From an uncultured Clostridia bacterium (lineage in GTDB: Bacteria; Bacillota; Clostridia; Oscillospirales; Acutalibacteraceae): a stretch of 6,879 nt of DNA. This document shows, in pieces, positions 1-5,528 of this stretch. A model generated the notes under the pieces. That model saw nothing but the letters and a program-made list of their open reading frames with translations. It did not search any database and was not told the DNA's origin. Every line of letters starts with the position of its first letter. The stretch's first letter is position 1. Position numbers and translations under genes: made by a program. The DNA is taken from assembly GCA_946405565.1 (NCBI GenBank), contig CAMJHU010000105.1, positions 1-6,879 on the forward strand, given 5' to 3'.

Positions 1-718
1 TGTCAGGGTCGATATGTCCATGGTAGTTTTCAAGAAGCACGTCGATTTCCACGGTGTTCCATGTACGGGTGATGGCATGTTGCATGGCGCGTTCCACGCT
101 GGCGGAAGATTTACCGTGGGACTGAGCGATGATGTCAAAGAGACGGCGGGTATGTCCGTCAAGATACAGTTCGATGCCTTCTGCGAGATAGTGGTATCCG
201 AGAAGCTTGGAATTGATATGAAGTCGATTGAGTGCGGCGAAGATGCTGGTACGGCGGAGGACGGTTGGAGAAATGCGGGGTTCCAGAGAAGGATTGGAAA
301 GCACACACAGCATATCAGACAGCAGATCGGCTACCATCTGCGGAGAGTAATCCGTCTGATGCTTATAGAGAATATAGTCCGCGCCCAGTCGGCGCGCTGC
401 CTGATGGGTGGTCTGGCTGGGATTATGGGTGGTTACGAGGATATACGGCCAGCGTGGCAGCTTTGAGCGGCATTTCTGAAGGTCGGTGAGAAAGGTGATG
501 CCGCTGCCGCTGCCCCGGTGAAGCTCCAGATCAAGAATGACGGCGTCGGGCGCATGATCGCGCACATAAGACACAGCCGACTCTGAATCATGGGTTGTTT
601 CACAAAGATATATGTCGTCCCGCTGCCCGAAGCATTCGCGCATTGCCTGACACTCGGCTTCGTCATCCTCGATCAGCAGCACGGACGGAATGGCGTTGCT
701 TTGAAATAGACTTTGCAT
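1..718 (-). CDS. Spo0A-like response regulator (partial, C-terminus off the left edge)
   Basis: This is a cytoplasmic two-component response regulator; 239 residues are visible. The N-terminal receiver domain (about residues 11-137) shows the acidic pocket E17-D18-D19, the probable phosphoacceptor D63 in AVILDLEL, T96/T97 after LV, and K119 in YILYKH. After a linker, residues about 155-239 match the Spo0A C-terminal DNA-binding domain: LGYHYLAEGIELYL, then LFDIIAQSHGKSSASVERAM, then HAITRTW, the counterpart of the Spo0A recognition helix with its VERAIRHAI motif. Spo0A proteins are about 260-270 residues, so perhaps 25-35 residues are missing. The ATG at 716-718 follows AAAGGGGTG with good spacing. 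The gene is divergent from a GHKL histidine kinase, its likely partner. Identity as the master sporulation regulator itself is unlikely: the recognition region is divergent and the kinase neighbour is not the usual spo0A context. A paralogue controlling other genes is the better inference. Confidence 0.87.
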   Translation of the reverse strand, partial: MQSLFQSNAIPSVLLIEDDEAECQAMRECFGQRDDIYLCETTHDSESAVSYVRDHAPDAVILDLELHRGSGSGITFLTDLQKCRSKLPRWPYILVTTHNPSQTTHQAARRLGADYILYKHQTDYSPQMVADLLSDMLCVLSNPSLEPRISPTVLRRTSIFAALNRLHINSKLLGYHYLAEGIELYLDGHTRRLFDIIAQSHGKSSASVERAMQHAITRTWNTVEIDVLLENYHGHIDPD

Positions 719-740
719 ATTTATTCACCCCTTTTCAATT

Positions 741-769
741 ATTATATAGGAAACGCTGTGAAAAATCAA
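741..769 (-). promoter_or_regulatory. Sigma-A promoter of the Spo0A-like regulator
   Basis: Read on the minus strand, TTGATT (764-769) is followed by a 17-base spacer and TATAAT (741-746). The -10 is consensus and the -35 matches at four of six bases. The regulator's ribosome site and ATG follow within about 25 bases of the -10, so the leader is very short. Confidence 0.7.
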
Positions 770-799
770 TTGAAATGCGCTGTTTTTTTCTGTTACAAC
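770..799 (+). promoter_or_regulatory. Tentative promoter of the GHKL kinase
   Basis: TTGAAA (770-775) directly abuts the -35 of the divergent promoter. It is followed after 18 bases by TACAAC (794-799), which matches the -10 consensus at only four of six bases. An alternative -10 is TACAGT at 804-809. The placement is plausible but weak; direct CGCTGT repeats at 754-759 and 778-783 flank the -35 and could be regulator sites. Confidence 0.3.
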
Positions 800-836
800 G
801 AAATACAGTTTTTTGGTAATACCGACTTTTACATAT

Positions 837-843
837 AGGAGGA
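837..843 (+). promoter_or_regulatory. Ribosome binding site that selects a TTG start
   Basis: AGGAGGA lies seven bases before the TTG at 851. The next in-frame ATG (codon 12) has no comparable site, so the TTG is preferred as the start of the kinase. Confidence 0.8.
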
Positions 844-850
844 AATAACG

Positions 851-2332
851 TTGCCCCATCTTCATGATACCACCTTCAGTTGGATGGATACCCCGTTGAA
901 ATACGGAACATTGTGCGTGAATATTTATACCTTGTTTTTGTCAGTGTACCCCAAAGCACCGGTCGGCAGCAAACGTGTAAAGGGACTATTGTCGATGCTG
1001 CTGCCCTTTCTGGGGATGGTTTTGCTGCGTCCCCATGTAGAGCCGCTGCATTTGCAGGTGATGGTGACGCTGGTGTGGCTGGGACTGATGCTGTATTTTC
1101 ATCTGCGCCCGCGCGAGGCGTTGGTTTACACCTTGATCTGCTGCGGCGTGGGGTATGCGGCGATGTTTGTGGGTGCCTTTCTGTCGGGTGTGATCGGTGT
1201 GTGGTATTGTGAACTGGTACTGGGAAGCTATGAAAAGGCGGACGCGGTTTATGAGTCTCTCCCGGCTCACATGATCATGGCAGGCTCGATTGTGCTGCTG
1301 CAATGCGGGATAGTGGCGCTTTTTCTGCGTCCCAAAAGGCTGAAAAGCGGCATATCGAATCTGATACAGTATGGCAAGGAGGATGTTGGCGTCTATCTGA
1401 TCGGTTTGTTTCTGACGGTAATGACGCTGTTCAATTTTCTTTGCTGGAAGAATATCCTGGACGTCAGCAATACCATTTTGTTTGCGGCAGGCATGGCGTG
1501 TATTATGGCGATGTATTTTTCACTCCGGTGGGATATCCGGCAGGAATATGTGCGCCGGTCAAATGTTGATTCACTCGCGCTGCTGGAAAAAAGTCTGGCG
1601 GAAAAGGAACGTCAACTTGTGGAACTGCGGGAGGAAAACGACCGGCTGGCGGGCATGATGCACATGGATAACAAGCTGATTCCCGCGATGGTGCAGGCAG
1701 TGAGGCAGTGTGCGGAGGAATGCCGCGGGCATGAACCTGACGGATTGGCGGACAAGGCGCTGGCGATTGCCGCAGAACTCGACGACATTTACCGCAGACG
1801 GAGTGCGGCTGCCGTGGCGTATGAGGCGAATGCGCGGCAAATTCCCAGTATGGGAGCGGTATCGACCGACGCGATTGTGGCTTATCTGGCGCGTCGGGCA
1901 AAGGAGGACGGCACGGATTTCACCGTGGAACTGCCTTCCGACAGCGGAACGTTCCTTGCGCTGCTGGACAAAGCCGTAGAGCGGCGTGATCTGAATGTAC
2001 TTCTGGCAGAACTGACCGAAAATGCTCTGCTGGCTGCCAGAGAGAATGGGGATACGGTGGGACGAAAAGCGGTCAGACTGGTGTGGAGCGAAGGAGAGGA
2101 CGGCATTTGCCTTCAGGTGAGCGACAGCGGTAAGCCGTTTGATCCCAAGGTGCTGCAACAGATGGGGCGTCGACGTATTACCACCCGCTGTGAGAAAGGC
2201 GGCAGCGGCATGGGTCTGATGAACGTGGCACGGCTGCTGTCCCGATATGGGGCAAAATTCACGGTGACAACCGATGATGAAACGATGTCCCCGTTTGTCA
2301 AGACGGTGTGCGTACAATTTGACGTTCTGTAA
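851..2332 (+). CDS. GHKL-type membrane sensor histidine kinase
   Basis: This 493-residue protein is a probable sensor kinase that phosphorylates a partner response regulator. The N-terminal half is hydrophobic with about six membrane segments (roughly 45-60, 66-84, 91-117, 140-158, 178-196, 207-224) and almost no extracellular domain, so the signal is probably sensed in or near the membrane. A charged, probably coiled-coil stretch (239-268) leads to the likely phosphoacceptor H271 in MMHMDNKLIPAM. The ATPase domain has an N-box (AELTENALLAA, N391), a G1 box (DSGKPF, D425/G427) and a G2 box (GGSGMGL, 450-456), in the GHKL arrangement. The TTG start is fixed by AGGAGG seven bases upstream. The gene stands alone and ends at a strong hairpin. 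It is divergent from the Spo0A-like regulator, which is inferred to be its target. GHKL kinases of AgrC type usually pair with LytTR regulators, so this pairing is uncommon. Confidence 0.88.
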   Translation: MPHLHDTTFSWMDTPLKYGTLCVNIYTLFLSVYPKAPVGSKRVKGLLSMLLPFLGMVLLRPHVEPLHLQVMVTLVWLGLMLYFHLRPREALVYTLICCGVGYAAMFVGAFLSGVIGVWYCELVLGSYEKADAVYESLPAHMIMAGSIVLLQCGIVALFLRPKRLKSGISNLIQYGKEDVGVYLIGLFLTVMTLFNFLCWKNILDVSNTILFAAGMACIMAMYFSLRWDIRQEYVRRSNVDSLALLEKSLAEKERQLVELREENDRLAGMMHMDNKLIPAMVQAVRQCAEECRGHEPDGLADKALAIAAELDDIYRRRSAAAVAYEANARQIPSMGAVSTDAIVAYLARRAKEDGTDFTVELPSDSGTFLALLDKAVERRDLNVLLAELTENALLAARENGDTVGRKAVRLVWSEGEDGICLQVSDSGKPFDPKVLQQMGRRRITTRCEKGGSGMGLMNVARLLSRYGAKFTVTTDDETMSPFVKTVCVQFDVL

Positions 2333-2349
2333 AAAATGAACGAAGACGA

Positions 2350-2396
2350 AAAAAGCAATCCTCTTTCCGCGATGTCCGGAGGGAGGATTGCTTTTT
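2350..2396. terminator. Bidirectional rho-independent terminator
   Basis: AAAAAGCAATCCTC (2350-2363) is perfectly complementary to GAGGATTGCTTTTT (2383-2396). The stem extends inward through TTTCCG/CGGAGG with two G-T pairs to a seven-base loop. The A-run on one side and T-run on the other give a U-tract in both directions. It lies 17 bases after the kinase stop and 28 bases past the peptidase stop, so it can serve both converging genes. Confidence 0.9.
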
Positions 2397-2424
2397 GTGA
2401 CTGCCTGAAAATCAAGAGAAGCTG

Positions 2425-4119
2425 TCAGAGCCTGGCTTTCAACTGCTCGGCGTGGAGACGGGCGAAGTCGGCGATTTCCTTTACGACGCCGTCCGAGAGC
2501 GGCACGGGAATACCGGCGCGTTCGAGGGTTTCAAAATAGCCGTACTTGCCGCCGATGGCGCACAGGTCGAGGTAATGCTTCCAGCCGTCGCCGGAGGTGA
2601 GCTGTCGGCGATAGAGGGAAAATGCGCCCATCTGCGCGAGGGCGTAGTCGATATAATAGAAGGGATAGAGGAAAATGTGCTGTTTCTGCATCCAGAACCC
2701 GCCGCTTTCGAGGAAATCGTTGCCGTCATAACGGCGCCACGGCATATATTTCTGTTCGATTTCCTTCCAGAAGCGCCGCCAGTCAGCAGGACCGGCTTCG
2801 GGATGTTCAAAGACGCGGTGCTGGAATTCGTCTACCGATACCAGATAGGGAATGGAACGGAGAGCGCTGCAAAAATGGGCATAGCGGTATTTATCGGCAT
2901 TCTCGCCGAAAAAGCGCTCCATATAGGGATAGGTGAAATGCTCCATGGACATGGAGTGAATCTCGTTGATCTCGCTCGTGGAACCCGCCATGGACACCAG
3001 CGGCAGACGGCGGCAGGCATAGTAGAATTCAAAGGCGTGACCCGCTTCATGGGTCAGCACATCCACATCCGCGGAGGTACCGTTGAAATTGGAGAAGATG
3101 AAGGGCGCCTGATAGTCGGGAAGCCATGTGCAGTAGCCGCCTAAATGCTTGTTTTCACGCGTGACCAGATCAAAGAGTTCATGCTCGGTCATAAAATCGA
3201 AGTACTCCTTGGTCTGGGGGGAAAGTTCACTGTACATCCCGTGCGCTTTTTCCAGCAGTTCTTCGGGCGTGCCGATGGGGAGAGCGTTGCCTTCGGGGAA
3301 GTTGAGTTCCTCGTCATACCATTGCAGCTCGTCGATGCCCAGCTGCGCTGCCTGCTCGCGGTACATTTCGTCGCAGAGAGGTGTGATGTATTTTCTGACT
3401 GCCTCGCGGAAATCCGCTGCTTCGCGTGCGGTGTAATCATAGCGTCCCCGCGCAGGATAGATATAATCTACGTAACTGTCAAAGCCGAGCTTGCGTGCGA
3501 TGTCGCAGCGCACTTTAACCAGTTTGCCGTACTGTTCCTCCAGAGTGGGGGAGATATCCTCATAGAGTTTTGCCCACGCCTGAAAAGCGGCGCGGCGTTC
3601 TTCGCGGTCGGTGGACTGCATATGACGCAGCAGACCGTAGAAATTGCAGGTTTCGCCCATGAATTCCACGGAGCAGGAAGCAGCGGTCTTGGAATAGGCG
3701 GAGGAGAGAGTGTTTTCCTCGATCATATCGGGAATAATCTCGTCATTCATGAGAGATTCCTCTACCTCGGCGGTCTTGAAGAAGTGGCTGCCGTAAATTT
3801 CCTCCAGTTCCGGACGGGCGGGACTTGCCAGAAGCGCAGCCGTCCATGCCTTCATCAGGGGGGTCAGGCGGGGAATGGATTCGTCGAAAAAGGCAATCTC
3901 ACCGTCGTAAAAGTCATCTTTCATGTTGACGGTATGGCGGATATAGGCGATACTGTACATGGTCTCCAATGTCATGGAGCGTTTGTTCCAGCGCAGAAAG
4001 ACTTCATGCGCCTCTTCAAAATTCTGTGCGCTGCGCAGGGCGTCGATACAGTCCTGCATTTCTTTGGTGAGCGCTTCGAAATCGGGGCGCTGATAGGGTA
4101 ATTCACGAAATGTTTCCAT
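2425..4119 (-). CDS. M3-family zinc oligoendopeptidase
   Basis: This 564-residue cytoplasmic metallopeptidase should cleave short oligopeptides, probably for peptide turnover or nutrition. The catalytic motif is in VLTHEAGHAFEFY: H357 and H361 bind zinc and E358 is the catalytic base. The third ligand is E386 in SEINEIHSMSMEHF, exactly 25 residues after H361, as in thimet oligopeptidase and its relatives. The C-terminal region (YIDYALAQMGAFSLYRR and CAIGGKYGYFETLERAG) is also typical of bacterial M3 enzymes of the PepF/oligoendopeptidase type. No signal peptide or membrane segment is visible. The length is that of the shorter clostridial M3 group rather than the roughly 600-residue PepF, so no symbol is given. 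The ATG at 4117-4119 is preceded by AAAGGAG about eleven bases upstream, a slightly long spacing. Transcription ends at the shared hairpin; I see no convincing promoter in the 148 bases upstream, so read-through from the toxin-antitoxin operon is possible. Confidence 0.95.
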   Translation of the reverse strand: METFRELPYQRPDFEALTKEMQDCIDALRSAQNFEEAHEVFLRWNKRSMTLETMYSIAYIRHTVNMKDDFYDGEIAFFDESIPRLTPLMKAWTAALLASPARPELEEIYGSHFFKTAEVEESLMNDEIIPDMIEENTLSSAYSKTAASCSVEFMGETCNFYGLLRHMQSTDREERRAAFQAWAKLYEDISPTLEEQYGKLVKVRCDIARKLGFDSYVDYIYPARGRYDYTAREAADFREAVRKYITPLCDEMYREQAAQLGIDELQWYDEELNFPEGNALPIGTPEELLEKAHGMYSELSPQTKEYFDFMTEHELFDLVTRENKHLGGYCTWLPDYQAPFIFSNFNGTSADVDVLTHEAGHAFEFYYACRRLPLVSMAGSTSEINEIHSMSMEHFTYPYMERFFGENADKYRYAHFCSALRSIPYLVSVDEFQHRVFEHPEAGPADWRRFWKEIEQKYMPWRRYDGNDFLESGGFWMQKQHIFLYPFYYIDYALAQMGAFSLYRRQLTSGDGWKHYLDLCAIGGKYGYFETLERAGIPVPLSDGVVKEIADFARLHAEQLKARL

Positions 4120-4267
4120 AGGAAAAAGATCTCCTTTCGATTTGTGTGTTTACGGTGCGATGATGTTCATGTTGTCTATTTATTTTTTATTGAGCCGCGA
4201 CAGCGGCGTTTCCGGAAGGGCTTTGCAAAAAAATGCACATGGGTTAAACTGGTGTCTTCATATTGTA

Positions 4268-4585
4268 TTACATAATCATTCCGCTATGATCCTGACGACA
4301 ATCTAAGATGTATTCAACATATACGGTATCATCTTGTATCTGATAGAGAACCAGATACCATTTTTCAATATACATCTTATGATATTTGTTAGGAAGAATC
4401 GGTTCTTCATTGAAGAAAGGGTATCTGGTAGGCATTTCTGAAAGAGAACGCAACGCCTTCATAATTTGCTTTTTCTTAGAGACAGCGGCTTCCTTGTTTA
4501 GTTGTTTCAAAAAACTCATATGTGTTCCCAGCATGAGTTTAGCTCTATCGGAAACGATCACCCGGTATTTCTTATGTCCTTCCAT
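4268..4585 (-). CDS. RelE/ParE-family toxin
   Basis: This 105-residue basic protein is the toxin of a type II toxin-antitoxin pair. It begins with a beta strand and helix (KYRVIVSDRAKLMLGTHMSF) and has a lysine-rich second helix (KEAAVSKKKQIMKALRSL) with the following SLSEMPTRYPFF turn. It ends with beta strands KMYIEKWYLVLYQI and TVYVEYILDCRQDH, the usual RelE/ParE fold order. RelE members cut mRNA at the ribosome and ParE members poison gyrase; the sequence alone does not decide between them. The ATG lies three bases after the antitoxin stop. Its GAGG ribosome site (4594-4597) lies inside the antitoxin's last codons, so translation is probably coupled. The gene is AT-richer than the peptidase downstream, which fits horizontal acquisition. 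Confidence 0.85.
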   Translation of the reverse strand: MEGHKKYRVIVSDRAKLMLGTHMSFLKQLNKEAAVSKKKQIMKALRSLSEMPTRYPFFNEEPILPNKYHKMYIEKWYLVLYQIQDDTVYVEYILDCRQDHSGMIM

Positions 4586-4588
4586 ATA

Positions 4589-4855
4589 TTATGCCTCGTT
4601 GATAATGTCGTCAAGATAACTGTCAAGTTCATCAAGCGTACAGCCAGTATTTCCGTGCATCCTGTCCTCTTCAACGGCAAGAAGTTCCTCTCTGAGTCGG
4701 AGCATTTTTTCTCTTCGATTGAAGGTTTCAATGTCCATGACTACCAAATCGCCCTCGCCATTTTTGGTCAGGAAAACCGGTTCCGCAGTTCTTCTGCACA
4801 TATCAGCGATTTCGTTGTAATTCTGTCTGATAGCGGCGGATGGACGTATATTCAT
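4589..4855 (-). CDS. Phd/YefM-family antitoxin
   Basis: This 88-residue protein is the antitoxin and, by family rule, the autorepressor of the operon. The N-terminal part (about 1-50) has the Phd/YefM pattern: IRPSAAIRQNYNEIADMC, then PVFLTKNGEGDLVVMDIETF, where the strand-turn-strand LTKNGEGDLVVM is characteristic. The acidic C-terminal part (51-88: VEEDR, LDELDSYLDDII) is the probable toxin-binding tail. The ATG is set by GGAGGG six bases upstream. It is the first gene of the pair, in the normal antitoxin-toxin order. Confidence 0.9.
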   Translation of the reverse strand: MNIRPSAAIRQNYNEIADMCRRTAEPVFLTKNGEGDLVVMDIETFNRREKMLRLREELLAVEEDRMHGNTGCTLDELDSYLDDIINEA

Positions 4856-4878
4856 AAGTTACCCTCCATTTCACTTGT

Positions 4879-4899
4879 TATAGTAATATTGTGACTATA
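4879..4899. promoter_or_regulatory. Candidate antitoxin operator
   Basis: TATAGT (4879-4884) and ACTATA (4894-4899) form an inverted repeat with a nine-base centre, lying between the -10 and the ribosome site and touching the -10. The position suits autorepression by the Phd/YefM antitoxin. The arms are short and AT-rich, so this is an inference from position. Confidence 0.4.
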
Positions 4900-4927
4900 T
4901 TATAATTGAATTATGCATCAGTGTCAA
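4899..4927 (-). promoter_or_regulatory. Consensus promoter of the toxin-antitoxin operon
   Basis: On the minus strand TTGACA (4922-4927), a 17-base spacer and TATAAT (4899-4904) give a perfect sigma-A promoter about 45 bases before the antitoxin ATG. Such strength is expected for an operon held down by its own antitoxin. Confidence 0.88.
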
Positions 4928-5044
4928 TGGTCAATCGGAAAAAGAAAAGCGATTCAGTTTTACAATTCGTGCCGCGAATTTCAGTGATTTTTCAAGAAGA
5001 ATACGGCTCTACATAGATCGCACATCTCCTTAATATGAAGTTCA

Positions 5045-5148
5045 GTGAATAGTGAATAACGAATAGAGAATGGTGAATAGTACAACAGCGCGGCGAAGTT
5101 TATCGCCTTACGTTATTCACTATTCACCATTCACCATTCTCTATTCAC
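5045..5148. repeat. Inverted pair of GTGAATA heptamer arrays
   Basis: Five heptamers of the form G(T/A)GAAT(A/G), one of them degenerate (ACGAATA), fill 5045-5079. Five on the opposite strand fill 5114-5148. Two blocks are perfectly repeated in inverted orientation: GTGAATAGTGAATAACG (5045-5061 against 5111-5127) and GAATAGAGAATGGTGAAT (5061-5078 against 5129-5146). The block order is the same along the plus strand on both sides, so the two arms are permuted rather than a simple mirror image. The 31-34 base centre holds a further small stem GGCGA/TCGCC (5092-5096/5103-5107). The function is unknown. Confidence 0.85.
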
Positions 5149-5184
5149 TTAGCCATGCTTTGCAACGCAAAGCGGGCGCTGTTG
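5083..5184. repeat. Nine-base inverted repeat around the right array, ending in the tRNA CCA
   Basis: CAACAGCGC (5083-5091) is the exact reverse complement of GCGCTGTTG (5176-5184). The right copy includes part of the encoded CCA of the tRNA. Inside lie the small GGCGA/TCGCC stem, the right heptamer array and the hairpin at 5157-5173. It may help fold the whole stretch into one branched structure after the tRNA. Confidence 0.5.
5157..5173. other. Perfect small hairpin downstream of the tRNA
   Basis: GCTTTGC (5157-5163) and GCAAAGC (5167-5173) pair perfectly around a three-base loop. It starts about ten bases after the tRNA 3' end in the direction of transcription. No U-tract follows, so it is not a standard terminator; it could pause polymerase or protect the precursor end. 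Confidence 0.5.
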
Positions 5185-5264
5185 GTGCGCCTGACAGGAC
5201 TCGAACCTGCACCCTCGCGGATCGGTTCCTAAAACCGACGTGTCTGCCATTCCACCACAGGCGC
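5183..5264 (-). tRNA. tRNA-Leu (anticodon UAG), CCA encoded
   Basis: On the minus strand the acceptor stem GCGCCTG pairs with CAGGCGC, followed by discriminator A and an encoded CCA (5183-5185). The anticodon stem TCGGT/ACCGA encloses the loop TTTAGGA, giving anticodon TAG, which reads CUA and related leucine codons. The T arm is GCAGG-TTCGAGT-CCTGT. An eleven-base variable arm (TCCGCGAGGGT) and the D-arm pattern GTGGAATGGCAGAC fit a class II leucine tRNA, although the variable arm is on the short side. With CCA it spans 82 bases. It is a single tRNA with no neighbour in a cluster. Confidence 0.95.
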
Positions 5265-5293
5265 ATGAGGATTTGACAAACTATATCCCGTAT

Positions 5294-5322
5294 AGATTAT
5301 CACAAATATCCATGGGAATCAA
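5294..5322 (-). promoter_or_regulatory. Probable promoter of tRNA-Leu
   Basis: On the minus strand TTGATT (5317-5322), a 17-base spacer and TAATCT (5294-5299) lie about 30 bases before the tRNA 5' end. An overlapping extended -10, TGTGATAAT (5296-5304), is an alternative but leaves only a 15-base spacer. Confidence 0.6.
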
Positions 5323-5407
5323 GTGAAAATTTTGTGATAAATAGGGCAGATCGCCATTAGAGAGCGAGAGACACTATGGCAATGGGTTTAGAAAAAAATT
5401 GTGATAA
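5297..5407. repeat. Three copies of TTGTGATAA between tRNA and polysaccharide gene
   Basis: TTATCACAAA (5297-5306) and TTTGTGATAA (5331-5340) form a perfect ten-base inverted repeat. A third copy, TTGTGATAAT, lies at 5399-5408 in the same orientation as the second. The first copy overlaps the tRNA -10. The set may be a regulator site, or simply recurring extended -10-like sequence. The rest of the non-coding stretch 5265-5466 shows no gene. Confidence 0.5.
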
Positions 5408-5466
5408 TGGACAAAAAAAAGGACTTTGACAGGGGGGATTACTACTATCGGGAGAGTGAAAGTAGA

Positions 5467-5495
5467 TTGACATTTACATAGCAAAATGCTATAAT
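5467..5495 (+). promoter_or_regulatory. Consensus extended -10 promoter of the Wzz-kinase gene
   Basis: TTGACA (5467-5472), a 17-base spacer and TATAAT (5490-5495) with TG one base before the -10 (5487-5488) form a perfect extended promoter. Transcription should start near 5502, giving a leader of about 27 bases before the TTG start. Confidence 0.9.
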
Positions 5496-5516
5496 GAAGA
5501 AAATGACATATGAAAT

Positions 5517-5521
5517 GAGGT
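5517..5521 (+). promoter_or_regulatory. Ribosome binding site for a TTG start
   Basis: GAGGT lies about eight bases before the TTG at 5529. The codon just before the TTG is an in-frame TGA (5526-5528), so the reading frame cannot begin further upstream. The ATGs at 5542 and 5551 are in another frame. Confidence 0.75.
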
Positions 5522-5528
5522 AGTTTGA

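Noticed and set aside
14..466. Plus-strand 150-codon open frame
   Set aside because: It is antisense to the Spo0A-like regulator, whose receiver and DNA-binding motifs are clear on the minus strand.
1571..2317. Minus-strand 248-codon open frame
   Set aside because: It is antisense to the ATPase domain of the kinase and has no recognisable motif.
3145..4101. Plus-strand 318-codon open frame
   Set aside because: It lies opposite the M3 peptidase, which has clear catalytic residues; the frame reflects codon bias of the real gene.
4194..4207. GCCGC-GACA-GCGGC hairpin as terminator of the toxin operon
   Set aside because: The stem is only five base pairs and no U-tract follows on the minus strand.
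4964..4980. AATTCG/CGAATT inverted repeat as terminator or operator
   Set aside because: It is a six-base AT-rich stem without a U-tract and not close to a promoter; chance is sufficient.
5045..5148. CRISPR-like array
   Set aside because: The repeats are contiguous heptamers without spacers and face each other in inverted orientation.
5070..5276. Plus-strand 68-codon open frame including DRTRTCTLADRFLKP
   Set aside because: It is antisense to the tRNA-Leu; this peptide pattern is a familiar artefact of translating the reverse of a tRNA gene.
5297..5408. DnaA boxes or origin
   Set aside because: TTATCACAA lacks one base of the TTATCCACA box, and there is no dnaA, dnaN or AT-rich unwinding region.
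5426..5431. TTGACA as a second promoter of the Wzz-kinase gene
   Set aside because: No -10 element occurs at 16-18 bases downstream; the perfect promoter at 5467-5495 explains the gene.
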